The translations under genes and the position numbers were made by a program. Positions 22,205-32,725 of a DNA stretch of 64,000 nucleotides are shown one piece after another. This DNA comes from Chalara sp. BL73 (Eukaryota > Ascomycota > Leotiomycetes > Helotiales), in contig CAKJVC010000073.1 in the NCBI GenBank assembly GCA_918026815.1, forward strand, positions 372,001 to 436,000. Direction: 5' to 3'. Within the stretch, counting starts at the first letter, position 1; the number at the start of each line of letters is the position of its first letter. The notes below the pieces were generated by a model. It ran no database searches and had not been told where the DNA came from. It saw only the letters and a list, made by a program, of their open reading frames with translations.

Positions 22205-22420
22205 TGTATCTAGCACAAATTCGCCTGGAGCCCTCTGCAGTTTTGCCAGCGCTAGCAGGGAGGGCGGCTGACTCGCTCTGGGCTACACCCTTGTGAGGTG
22301 GTGAATTCTGTAGGTATTTCAGAGAGTTGAGTAGAGGGTATGCCTAAGATTGAGTTGGATTGCAAGGCTACGGGGTCGTTTACCAAGACTCTGCATAGCC
22401 ACATGTCTGACTTAAAGTGT
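22205..22420 (-). repeat. Right arm of the inverted repeat flanking the NLR gene
   Basis: Reverse complement aligns with 17035-17220, including the block GCCGCCCTCCCTGCT. It starts about 230 bp after the NLR stop codon. Confidence 0.72.
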
Positions 22421-22664
22421 GGCGTTCTTCTACTGTGTTATATACCTTCTCCCACTTTGTCCGGATAAATCCGGCATGAAAGTTTCCTTCCGCTCTATGT
22501 CTTTAAACTTTGGAGCTATATTCTTTGTTGATAGGAGCTTTATGCTACGGTCCCGAAATTTAGAGACAGGCCAGTAATTGCAATGAGCAGGGGGAAATAG
22601 CCTTTTAACGCTATTGGTAGGACAATTGATAATATGACCACAACAATATTATTTTCTTACTAAC

Positions 22665-22883
22665 TGTTGGTACGAGTGAATAGTACCCCGCGACGCACGG
22701 ACCACATGGATGTATTATAGCCCCTGTATGTAGATTAGCAATTAGAAGAATTAAGAACAAGTCAACCACCTGCAACGAGCATAATAGCACTGCGCTGAGA
22801 TGGCGGTGCTACGTGCCCCATGGACAACCGACTTAGGCAATTGCAAGTCAATACGAAGGAGTATCGCGTAAGTGATACACACA
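22665..22883 (-). repeat. Solo LTR, family B
   Basis: Starts TGTTGGTACGAGTGAATAG and ends GATACACACA. No matching target duplication was found. The sequence right after it, up to about 22990, resembles 47165-47285, so a composite repeat may be present. Confidence 0.78.
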
Positions 22884-23012
22884 GTTGCTTTTATTAGTGA
22901 TATCACGTTTTTATATGGGGCAAGCCCCAAGCTTCGCTGCGCTCAGAGTCGAGAGAGCAGGTCAAAAGCCTGTGAATGATTCAAGAGCCTGTAAATTGGG
23001 AGCTAAGCCCCC

Positions 23013-23265
23013 TGTCACGGCCCTGGCCCTATCTCGAGCTTGGCCCCTGCTACCACAGGGCTCGGCATCCCAGAGCTTGGCGACCGACAGGGGCTCGCTT
23101 ACACTGGCCCCTGGCCAGCCTCCTGTATATAAAACCCTGCTTTCCTTTCCTTCTTCTGTCTGTAACTTGTTCTTTTAGTTATGACAATTGACAGTTGTTC
23201 ACACCTTTGAGTCCTTCTCCTTGAGATTTACGGATCGAGATACCTGTTCGACTTGGGTTGTTACA
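23013..23265 (+). repeat. LTR, family A
   Basis: A 253-bp copy from TGTCACGGCCCTGGCC to GGGTTGTTACA, with the TGTATATAAAACC promoter-like box. Flanks differ, so no target duplication. Confidence 0.78.
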
Positions 23266-23527
23266 CCTTGCATTGGGAGGCGTCATACGGATGCGCTGAC
23301 AGGTTCGGCTATATAGTACTTTTTTTCTATTGGCCTCCGATGTTTCACGCCTTCACTGACGAGAAACGGACTCCACTGCGGCTCGTTGATAGGTTATGAC
23401 AGATTGTACTTTTTTTTGGCAGGGGTTGAAATCCGTCATGCAGGCTTCTTTTTCGCAGCACCATTAAATATGGTGATTAGACGATGGTTACGATGCTGTC
23501 TTCGGATCATCTTTTTCATCACTTCAG

Positions 23528-26500
23528 ATGTCCCAACCCGCACCGTGGGCTCAGCCTTCTTCATCAACATTTCCTATAGCCAACAATCAACTCACCCCAT
23601 TCATGGACAACGCAGCATCGGACTTGAATATAACTGCTTGGGATGCCGGGTACCCAAATAATGCCCAACAATTCGAAATGGCGATGCTGTCTTCGCCCTT
23701 TCAGCAGCAAGTACCCAATGCTCCCATGTCACTACACCAGCATTCAATTAGCATGAACGCGACATCTCTTGATCAAGGTCGCATTTCTTCCCTCAAAAGA
23801 CTCGGAGAATCAACAGAGAGTCTGCCACACTATCCTCATTCTAAAGATGGGCCGCCGCCCGCCAAAAAGCGTGCTCCAAAGGCCCCGACTATGGATGCAA
23901 TGAAATGGGCGCCAGCTGAGAATCGGATAAGACAGCTCTTCGTCGATGATGAGCTTCCGTACAATGAATTAAGGAATATTGTCAACGAAGAGTTTGGATT
24001 CTCAGCTACGTAAGTCATCCGAATCCTTGATTGTGATGAATGGTACTCACCTGCAAGCAGCGAGCGTCAATACAAAACCAAAATCTCGCAGATGAAACTC
24101 AAGAGAAATGTCGAAGAATGTAAACGGATCTCGATTGTGCGACATGTCCAATATCGAAAGGAGGTGCTTGGAAAAGCCACGGACTATGTACGAGTTTATG
24201 GCCACCTAAAAACCGATGACATACAAAGATGGATGAAACAGTATCCTACCACAAGTTCGCGCCTTCATGGACCTTCTCTTTCACGTAAGTCCGGTACCTA
24301 GAGTTCAGGTACTAAAGACTAATGGCTGTCGTAGCCCTTCAAAGTCAGATAAGTCTGCGAACTGGTTCTCGAATCGCGTCACTATGCCCTTCAGTACTTT
24401 CGGTGTTCAACCCAGGTACTATCCGCAACCTTTCATCAGCCACTCAAAACCCGAAAGACACCCCGGTAGATAGGCTTCTGGAACATGCGCGTAGAGGGAA
24501 CGTGATGATCAACTCCGAGCAATGTGGGAGCTTGCTTAACGATTTCCAGCAAATCCTGAGTGCTGGCAACGATGTGCCCAAATGTCCAATGCATGATACA
24601 TGGAGTCCAGACCTGGAACATGACCTGATTAAGGTCCGAAACCAGATCAATCTTACTCGCGAGCTTAGCTTGGCGAATGATGCCCAGGGTATACCCAATA
24701 TTACACGTTATTGAAAAGGACTAATTAAACCTCTGCGTAGAGTTGATTCGTCATTCGAAGCATTTATATGTTAAGGATTCTCAGCCTACTGATCATCGTT
24801 GGGGCTACTGGAGAACGCCATACGGGACGGTCGTCGCCCAGTTCTGGCGAAGTCAGCCCTACTTAGAGAACGACTCCATTGATGTGCATTCCGAGATACA
24901 AACATTAACCGGTGCACAGATTACCATAAACTCAAAAGGAAGCTCTGATCCTTATCGAATTATTCTTGATCTGGATTCGTGTCTCAATCCTTCAGCTAGC
25001 ATCACTTATCAAGCCACGAGGCCAAATGATTCTGAGATATTCTCTATCGTGCGTTACGGCAAGCTGGAGGATCTTCTCAAAGTCTTGGAAGAAAAAACCG
25101 CCAGCCTATCTGATCGAGACGAGGAGGGGAGGTCTTTACTCAACGTGCGTAATACCTCACTAAGCAATTTGAGATATCTCATTATGGACAGTATGCCAAA
25201 TGCTATAATCGAGTCGATTTGCTGAGATTCTTACTCAAGCACAACTTTGATCCCGACGCGTGTGAGCTACACCCTGAAACCTGCGACCTAGGGTATTATT
25301 GCCTTCTCCTATGCGCCTAGTCAAGCATCGGTCTGACATGGATCTGGACTGACGGACCTAAACTAATACAGGCCAATATATTGCATACAATATTCGAACA
25401 CGCATGAACTCCCAAGAGGAACTGTTGAGGAGGAGTGCGAGTTCAGGAATAGGTCCGAGTGCTTTAAGGCATTGCTAGAAGCTGGGGCAGACTTTGAAGA
25501 AGAGACATTCACCAACGACCAATTATCCGGCTTGCTGTGGACCTTGCTCATCGAGGATTCCGTAGGCTAAAGGCAATCTAAATATCTGTTTTGTCTTGCT
25601 AATAGTCTATAGACGGCTATAAAACATGTCATTAATCATGGAGAACCTTTCATACATCCTTCTATACTCGTCAGGGAAAGCCCCTCTGGCGGAGAACTGG
25701 TGTCGCCTCTGCTTTTTTTGGCATCATATTCTGGTTATGTCACATCTGACATAGTGATGGTCCTTGAGAAAGCGATATTGCTTCTCCATTGGGGCATGGA
25801 CATTTCGTGCCATGATTACCTAGGCAATACAGTACTGCATCGAATCCTTGACAGAAGACGCCATAGCTCTGGAGGACATGGTATTCGCCCGTACAAAGAA
25901 CCAGGAGAGCTATTGAAAGTGTTCATTGCAGCAGGTGCCGATGTTTACGCTTTGAACAGCGCCGGTCGCTCCGCCTCTCGCATTGCCAGGAACTTCGGCC
26001 GAGAAGAAGAGTGGTCCGAATCACTCGAGTCCTGTGGATTCAATTCGAAAGAGGTTGTGAGACAAACCATGCCACGATACTTAGAGTACACCGGGCCTCG
26101 CCAAGTCTCGAAGCTCACATTCGAAGAATACTACCGAACTTGGGATGAAGAGAAATGGGAAGAAAAAATGGGTACTGGCAGATTCTGGTGCTCCGACAGT
26201 GAAGATAAAGAGAACGAAACAGAGAGCGAAGAAGAACGAGAGGAAGGGGGGGTAGAAGAAGACCGCACCTACAGTGAATACGATTTTGAGGAAGAAGATG
26301 AGTATGACAGCGAGTACGAATATCGGGAGTACTTTAGACAAGGGAAGGGATACATTGATGATGAAGTGAGCGAGGTAGAAGCGCAAAAGAAGCGATATGC
26401 CTGCTGCTGCGACCAAGTATTGTCGGCAGTCGCCAATTCGATCACGGACGGCGGCGACGGCTATGACCTAACCGTCAGCTCTAGAGACGATGACCATGGA

Positions 26501-27004
26501 ATTGGGTACATGTCCAATGAAATTGGAACTGGAGAGGGCCTGAGTGTCGTCGACACGCAAGATCATGTGAACTCAATGGCTATTGGTACAGCGGATGTCC
26601 TCATAGCAACATCTCACAATGGCAGCGTTGTCGCGGCATCTATCGGGTCTTCTTACGATCACCCCCGCCATCAGCAACACGCTGAGCGGGGAGGCTCAGC
26701 GGCGGAGTACTTTCCCGCTTCGACGGCAACCCACGGGGGCGCAAACAACCCCGCCGTTTCAAGCATTTCCGAGAACCAATCCTTCAATGACGGCTTGGGA
26801 ACCGTAAATCGGGATTACGATCCGATGTTTAATGCAGAAGCAGAAAGCACGAACGGCTCTTGGAGATATGATGCCGTGGATCCTCGGAGGGCCTTTGAGG
26901 CGAGGAGCTTGTCGCAGGCAAACTTCTTTGAGATGGATGCGACGGTCGGGGGCGCTATCCAGACAGATTGGGATATCTATATGGCTGATGGTGAAGGGGT
27001 TTGA
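23528..27004 (+). CDS. Clr5-like domain protein with ankyrin-type repeats
   Basis: Seven exons: 23528-24009, 24061-24284, 24335-24688, 24741-25144, 25192-25292, 25372-25561 and 25613-27004. They sum to 3147 nt (1048 residues); introns are 47-79 nt. A Clr5-type segment lies near residues 125-180 (KWAPAENRIRQLFVDDELPY, then EEFGFSATERQYKTKISQMK). Clr5 was named from a fission-yeast silencing factor; in filamentous fungi it often heads ankyrin proteins. The middle holds degenerate ankyrins (SIVRYGKLEDLLKVLEEK; GNTVLHRILDRR; KVFIAAGADVYALNSAGRS). A strongly acidic tract (SEDKENETESEEEREEGG) follows at about residue 780, then a low-complexity tail. The basic PPPAKKRAPKAP stretch before Clr5 is a plausible nuclear signal. 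Chromatin or regulatory function is inference. No disruption seen. Confidence 0.87.
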
Positions 27005-27723
27005 TGAATCATGGGGATGCTCATGAGGTTTTGACTCTTTGCGGGTAGTTTTCTGGGGCTGGGATCACGCTTGTGCTGCTCCTTGGTGAAATTCTCTTAT
27101 TTCGGCCAGGTGTTTTGTAATTTTTTTACACCGACTCTTCCATATTCCATATTTTTCCGCTCGATGAGAGGTCCAGAAGAGGAAGTAAATGCTTGATTTA
27201 TTATGCTGTAATACCGCGCGTTTCTCTATGCTTCGTGCCAATGATCATCTAACTACAATCCCGTACGTTCTTCAATAACCACTTCTCCACCATCCTGAAG
27301 CAGCCTTGTCGATGATGATTATTTGTCCTAACCCTTAGTTTTCTAACCCTTAGTTTTCTTCTCTCTCTTCTTAAGCGTTCTGTCCTCCCGACGCCGTGCT
27401 TGCGTTTGCCGGGTGGCCGAGGATAGGGTGCGGTCCGTGCGGGGTCCCAACCGAGTCACAGCGTGAGTGCATTCAGAGGATCCCTGTCATCGTGCGACGC
27501 CGTAGGGGGAGCGAGTTGAGCCCGCTGATCCCATTCCCCTTCTCAGAATGCCGAGAGTCCCTGTGGTGGGCATCATTGGAGAAATTTTGTCAAGCTCTCA
27601 ACTTGTTTTCGTATTTTCATATTGTGCCCTAGGAAAGATATCTTCCATAGTTTCTTCTCTCGATCTTCTAAGAGCTGCTTTAAAGCAGTTTCGATGCACG
27701 TGCGGCTGGACAGCAGTTACGTG
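27005..27723. other. Intergenic region, no gene recognised
   Basis: Two imperfect CTAACCCTTAG repeats occur near 27330-27356, but there are only two and they do not form telomere repeats. No conserved frame was seen. Confidence 0.4.
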
Positions 27724-27790
27724 TGACATGCCTGTAACAACCCAAGTCGGACAGGGGTCTCGATCCGTAGATCTTAGGTAGAAGGACTCA
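27724..27790 (-). repeat. 3'-end fragment of an LTR, family A
   Basis: Reverse complement reads TGAGTCCTTCTACC and then to GGGTTGTTAC, matching the last about 65 bp of the 23013 LTR. Confidence 0.7.
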
Positions 27791-27844
27791 GCCAGCAACA
27801 AGTGCCGATGCTAGTAGTGATATCAACGGTGGCCGCGCTCTCTT

Positions 27845-28800
27845 CTACGATGACGCTTGTAATATGATATAGCTAGACTCGGAGGGAATTGAAGATGACG
27901 GCTCTGACAGTGCCTCTGGCTCTCTGGATTGAAGTAGCAAAGACCGTATCGAACCCGACTTCAAAGTGGAAGACGAATATAATGTCAACTTCGGAGACTT
28001 GGACGAAGAAATCAGCAGGCTCATCAAGCCTGAACCACTATCATCCAAGGCTTCTTTAGCCCGTATTCGACACTACCTCCTACATCAAGAACCTAGAGTA
28101 ACATCCCCTTTCCACTTTCGAAACGAGAGCCAACACCAGCGAGTCCAGCCGAGGCGGAGCAAAAGTCGAGCAAGCCATAAGAATTAGAGCCAGAGCTGGA
28201 GTCGACATGGCCCTCGCACATGCAAATCGTCACCTTTCGCGCAATAGCCACCAATATTGCAGATAAATATCTCGAAGACAGAGGCGTAAAGCTTCGCAAC
28301 TGGTCAGCCAGGGGCGCTATGGTACGGGATCGGAACGCATATAGCCAGGGTGTCAGGGAGAGCAAGAAGATCAATGTACACAGGAAGAGATTAAAAGAAT
28401 GAGTGGCTCTAGAGACGCGAAGGACTCTGCTTGTAGTTGCACCTCTCTTGCAGCTCTTACAGTGATCAAGCCTGTTATGATGGCGCACAGGATCTTCGGC
28501 AACCACTTCTCAAAGCTCCGATCTTTAAATGGAGATTCGAACAGTGCCAACTTCACTCTTGCCAGGCATATACAAAAATATGTTGCCAGGCTCACCTCTA
28601 GATATCGATTCGTTGGTTTATCGAAAATCCAGCCCCTGAGGTTTTCGGAAATGGTAAATGGGAGTTCCCGGAAGAGTTTCAGCGTGCGCTCGCAGTCGAA
28701 GCTACACTTGATGAAGTCGACTCTATGCTTATCCTCCCTACCTGCCTTTGTGGTTCCAGTATTAATATTCCCTGCCCACTAACTCCGAATGGGGACCAAG
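27845..28800 (+). pseudogene. Degenerate coding remnant of an unidentified fungal protein
   Basis: Successive frames look protein-like but are broken by stops and shifts. One gives DEYNVNFGDLDEEISRLIKP then LARIRHYLLHQ; another VTFRAIATNIADKYLEDRGV then NVHRKRLKEW; then GNHFSKLRSLNGDSNSANFT with LARHIQKYVARL; and finally EEFQRALAVEATLDEVDSML. They are collinear over about 900 bp, so this is probably one decayed gene. I do not recognise the family. Confidence 0.45.
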
Positions 28801-28861
28801 AGCAATAGCCTGATATTGCATTTGTCAGGGATCTAATCCTAGTTACTCAATTGCTCATATA

Positions 28862-30105
28862 TCAACTATTAGCGTGCGGTTTAGGGCGGATTTCTGGTAA
28901 CCGGCGAAAGGGTTTTGATTGAATAGGGCCACGTGCTTTCTCGATTCGGTACTGCTGAGCGGCTGCAAATATATTCGCATGCATTTGCAAATCTCTCGGT
29001 TTTGTTCGCGTAGTCCGACTTGCCAAGGAGGGAGTAGCTATGGGCGGAGCTCTAGTGGCGGCGATTGTGGGAGGAGGGCTGCTAGTGAGTGCTGGGACCT
29101 GATTCCGTGGAGTGCTGAGTCCTGCTCCGTTGTAGTACTTGACAAGCATCTGGGCTGCAGAAGCACGCTCTTCTGGGTTGACGATTGCCATCTCCCGAAT
29201 CTTTGGAACTATATCTACGTTTGAGACTGCAAATAAAATCGCCCGCTGGACTTCCGCATCGGACTTAAACTGATCAGACTTCTGCCGAAACTCTCCCACA
29301 TCTAATATCCACAGCATCGTGACAAAGAGTGACCAAACATCTACTTTGTGTGTCTGACTCCTTTCCCGGAACATCTCGAGTGGCATGTAAAGGCGGCTAC
29401 CGGCAAAAGTGACGGCATCAATAACACGATTGCAGAGTCCAAAATCTCCAAGCTGGAACTGGTATTGGCCGTCCGGCTGTGGTGTGTAAAGAATGTTCTC
29501 TGGCTTTACATCTCGATGGGCGATGCCCTTCCATGCAAGACAGTCAAGCGCTTGAAGCATCTGATGGAAGACGGAGTCGGCAACAGAGGGACAGCTCCCG
29601 CTCTCGATTAATGATTCCAATGTCTCTTCCTTGAGACCCATAAATATCTCTACTTTCGGTTCGTCCCGGCCTTGGGATCCAATATAATCAACGATATGTG
29701 TCTGAGATTTATATTAGTATAAAGTGTATAAAGGGTAAAAGAACGCTTCTTTACGTGGCTGATTTCAGAAAGAGTTTCTACTTCACGCTTTAAAGCATAA
29801 TACAATGACATCCTCCACTTCTCTTGCTTTGATGCTCTCGTAGGTCGCTCTAGTATTTTAACAGCCATGGACTTCCCAGAGTCCACATCAATGCATTTGT
29901 GTACAATCCCAAACTGCCCCGATCCGAGCGGACGTCCCACTTTCTCATATCTCATCCTCAGCTTCCGCTTTCCTGTCGTGTGGATTCTTGTCACTCTCTG
30001 AGATGGTAAGACGGTTGGCGCCCCATCCACGGTTCGAGCGAGGCGTGGGTTCTCTCTGCGCCATACGGCATGCTTTCTTGGCTCTTGACCTTCTCCACAG
30101 TACAT
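28862..30105 (-). CDS. Serine/threonine protein kinase with unusual activation segment
   Basis: Exons 30105-29755 and 29701-28862 give 396 residues; the 53-nt intron is GTAAAG...CTCAG in phase 0. Kinase motifs are the Gly loop GSGQFGIV (61-68), Lys in MAVKIL (83), HRDVKPEN (179-186), DFG (203) and a late DVWSL motif. Where an APE motif is expected the sequence reads YMPLEMF, so Ala-Pro-Glu is not conserved. The C-terminus (Pro/Thr-rich, then FAAAQQYRIEKARG) is low complexity. The upstream region contains a frame with MSSPSIAARLINKDKLG that could be part of a longer N-terminus lost by a frameshift; the 30105 start is the first ATG in the kinase frame. Substrate and pathway are unknown. Confidence 0.82.
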
Positions 30106-30341
30106 GTCTTCCCAACTTGTCTTTGTTGATGAGTCTGGCTGCGATGGAAGGGCTGGACATAGGCGTTGGGGGTGGTGTCCGAAGGGTCATCCCCAGTCCA
30201 GGTTACAAAGTTTGGTCGCGGAAAGGGATGGCACATTCTTCCAGCATACACGCAAGACGGTATCACACTAAGGCGAGTATACCAAGGATCAGCAGACAGT
30301 GATCTATTTAAGGACTTTATTGCCTAGTTGCTACATCACTG

Positions 30342-30470
30342 TGGCAGATACCCGGAGCCAAAGTTCATAATCGTTATGGACAACGCTTCTTGGCACCATT
30401 CAGGAAAGATGTTAAGCCGGTTAGGTCTAAGGACCATACCTAGAGTCTATTGTAGGCACCTGTAGGCACC
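30342..30470 (+). pseudogene. Tc1/mariner (DDE_3) transposase fragment
   Basis: A frame reads PEPKFIIVMDNASWHHSGKM, the signature around the second catalytic Asp of Tc1/mariner transposases. It is cut within about 40 codons; a triple GTAGGCACC-like repeat follows at 30453-30482. Confidence 0.7.
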
Positions 30471-30621
30471 AGTAGGCATCAGTGTGTTGACATGTGGGTA
30501 TCACACCTCTATAAGTAGAGGGATTCTCTCCTGTAGTTTAGGTTCTATAACCTTCAGCAATTGATACTTGTTTGCCCTATACTCTCTGAAGGCCACGTGA
30601 CTTTCTCTATTTTGAACAACC

Positions 30622-30750
30622 ATGGAGAGCCCCAGTAGCGAGGATGTGGTAGTAGAGGCCAGGATTGCCATTTACACGTGTAATAGAGGATCAATAAGTC
30701 TGAGGCAAGCCCGGGTTGGCTTCACGACCTGTTGCTGCATAGTAATTTAG
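30622..30750 (+). pseudogene. Possible N-terminal helix-turn-helix fragment of a transposase
   Basis: A 42-residue frame begins MESPSSEDVVVEARIAIYTC and continues with GSISLRQA, resembling the psq-type HTH start of Fot/pogo-like transposases. It stops quickly. An LTR- or leader-like stretch with a CTATAAGTAGAGG box precedes it. Confidence 0.4.
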
Positions 30751-30888
30751 ATTTAATGTTTATTTTTCATCGGGTTTTGACACAAGAGATTATAACCAAC
30801 CTTTGACATTCCTCTATCGTGCTTGCTCTGTAATGCGTAATGCCCGATGCCTGCCATCGTCATGCTGCCATTATCGTACGCTCTTTGG

Positions 30889-30990
30889 TGTGCCATCTTC
30901 ACCATCTTCATTATGCCATCTTTATTATGCCATCTTCGTTGTGCCACCTTCATTGTGCCATCTTCATTGTGCCATCTTTATTGTGCCATC
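30889..30990 (+). repeat. Minisatellite of about 16-17-bp units
   Basis: About six copies of a TGTGCCATCTTCATT-like unit in tandem with small substitutions. No conserved protein is associated. Confidence 0.85.
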
Positions 30991-31134
30991 GCTATATAGC
31001 GTGGGTAGTATTGCTTTTGGTCGTCGGGGCTCTACTGTGCTCGCTATCGTTGCCACGTTGCAACCATCTGAACTGCTATTAACGTCTTGGCTAGGTCATC
31101 GCAGTCTGCCATGCTGATACCGTGCTCCTTTCGG

Positions 31135-31280
31135 CACTCTTGCTGTCATCATTAAGGTCATCTTTGAATTCGTCAGCAATCTTGCAAGAGAGCGGATTCC
31201 CCTTGGAGGCCAGGGCTAAGAATCGAAGCGGTTCGTCGTTTCAAGCGGAGTACGAAGCGGTTTGACTGAAAAGCCAGAAG
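31135..31280 (+). repeat. Dispersed repeat, also at 61850-61995
   Basis: Both copies share AAGGTCATCTT, AATTCGTCAGC, GCAAGAG and a final AAAGCCAGAAG in the same order and spacing. The element type is unknown. Confidence 0.6.
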
Positions 31281-31903
31281 AGATACAGTGAGATTCGAAA
31301 CCGGCTTCACACCGACACTCTATGATGTAAAAACTTTCGGCCATACTTGCCCCGTCGCTGCTAAGTGCACGTGGGTCTCTGTCTCCGCTCATGACCCTGC
31401 TCGCCTGCCACGTGATTCTGCAGCACCTGTAGGTGGGATTTCTGCCGCTACTGGCACCAACCTAGATTGCAACCATTGCCCCACCCATTCAGCTGACAGG
31501 TGCCAGTTTCTGGCTCCCCAGCTCCCTAACCACGATATGAGCAGCCTCGTCCATTTCAGCTGGCAGCTGGCATCTTCATACTTGCCTGATCTACAGGTCG
31601 TGATACACAAGGGCAGAGGTTGCGGCTGAGCAAAATTGTTAGGCTAACCGTGATTTTGTAAATTACGACTGCCTTAGGCGTACCAGTCAAAGAAGTACTT
31701 TGTCATCCAATTTTCAGCTGCGAGTCCCAAGCATTGCCAATAAAGCCTTCGCTTCCAGCGTCCACTCAGAACACGGTCATGTGTAAACGGGCGTTGCTAG
31801 CTTTGTCTGCATCATTTAATCGACCAACCTTGATATGTGATGACTTATTATCTTCAGTGCAGCTTCCTAAATCCCTTCAGCGCTAGCAACAAGTAATTTC
31901 ATC

Positions 31904-32385
31904 ATGATGGTAAACCCTCTGTTCTAAAATCAGCGCCATAATACTGAAACAAGCCCTAGGGAGAAGATACCTTAACGCTTCGCTTCAAGTACGACAAACA
32001 TACCATATTCCTTCTCTGCGACCCTATAACATCTTTTGCGACCATCAAATTCGAACTTCTTTTTGCTCTTCACGAGCGCTATCCTAGTGGCATCCCTACA
32101 AGCCTGTCTCCCACACCCGTAAAACTCCCCGACCACTTCGCAGACGTGATTCTTGGACTTTCGAATGATCCTTCTGATCCAAGCAAAGGATGGTCGGAGT
32201 TTTGTATGGATAGTGTTGGGGGCGTTGATAAGGAGACCCCTATGAGCCTTGGATTGAAGGATGGATCACAAATTGCATTCGCGTTTGTAGGGGACGATGA
32301 GGACATTGAATTCCATGTCGAATTTGCTACTGTCGATGAGTTGTACCTAGAGGACAGTGAGGAGGAAGTGACAAACAGTGATTAG
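31904..32385 (+). CDS. Small conserved fungal protein, ubiquitin-like in outline
   Basis: Exon 1 is just ATGATG (31904-31909); a 50-nt intron (GTAAAC...CCCTAG, with ACTGAAAC branch region) leads to exon 2, 31960-32385, giving 143 residues. The protein opens MMGEDTLTLRFKYDKHTIFL and continues with an ITSFATIKFELLFAL stretch, a beta-hairpin plus helix pattern like ubiquitin-like folds. It contains GLKDGSQIAFAFVGDDEDIE and an acidic end. I recall similar uncharacterised proteins in other ascomycetes, which supports the splice, but no function is known. The gene sits alone among repeats and is not disrupted. Confidence 0.68.
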
Positions 32386-32725
32386 CCATGCCATCACGGG
32401 AGGCAAGATATGGCCCTTTAAGGTTTACGGGTCTATGGCTTCAGCATCGGCTGGCTCCGTCATCGAGCCTCACGTTTACTGTACCGGAATAGGTTCACTT
32501 AAATGGAACAATTTGCAGAGTCATAACGTAAGGCAGTGAACATCCTGACGAATCGGTCATTCAAAGTCATTTACCAACGCTTAGAAGTGAGCTTTGAAAG
32601 AGGTGTAAAAAGTCTTACACTTTTTATGGTCCTTGAGGTCCTGAAATGTATTGCTAAATCTAGAGGGTAAAGTTTTTCCCACCGATTACAATTGCTATCT
32701 AATGCAGAACATCTCTGTGGTGTGC

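Noticed and set aside
24436..24698. Minus-strand frames within the Clr5-ankyrin gene
   Set aside because: They are opposite a spliced coding exon whose phase is fixed by seven consistent junctions.
27320..27360. CTAACCCTTAG repeats resembling telomere sequence
   Set aside because: Only two imperfect units, embedded in ordinary sequence; not a telomere or a clear interstitial tract.
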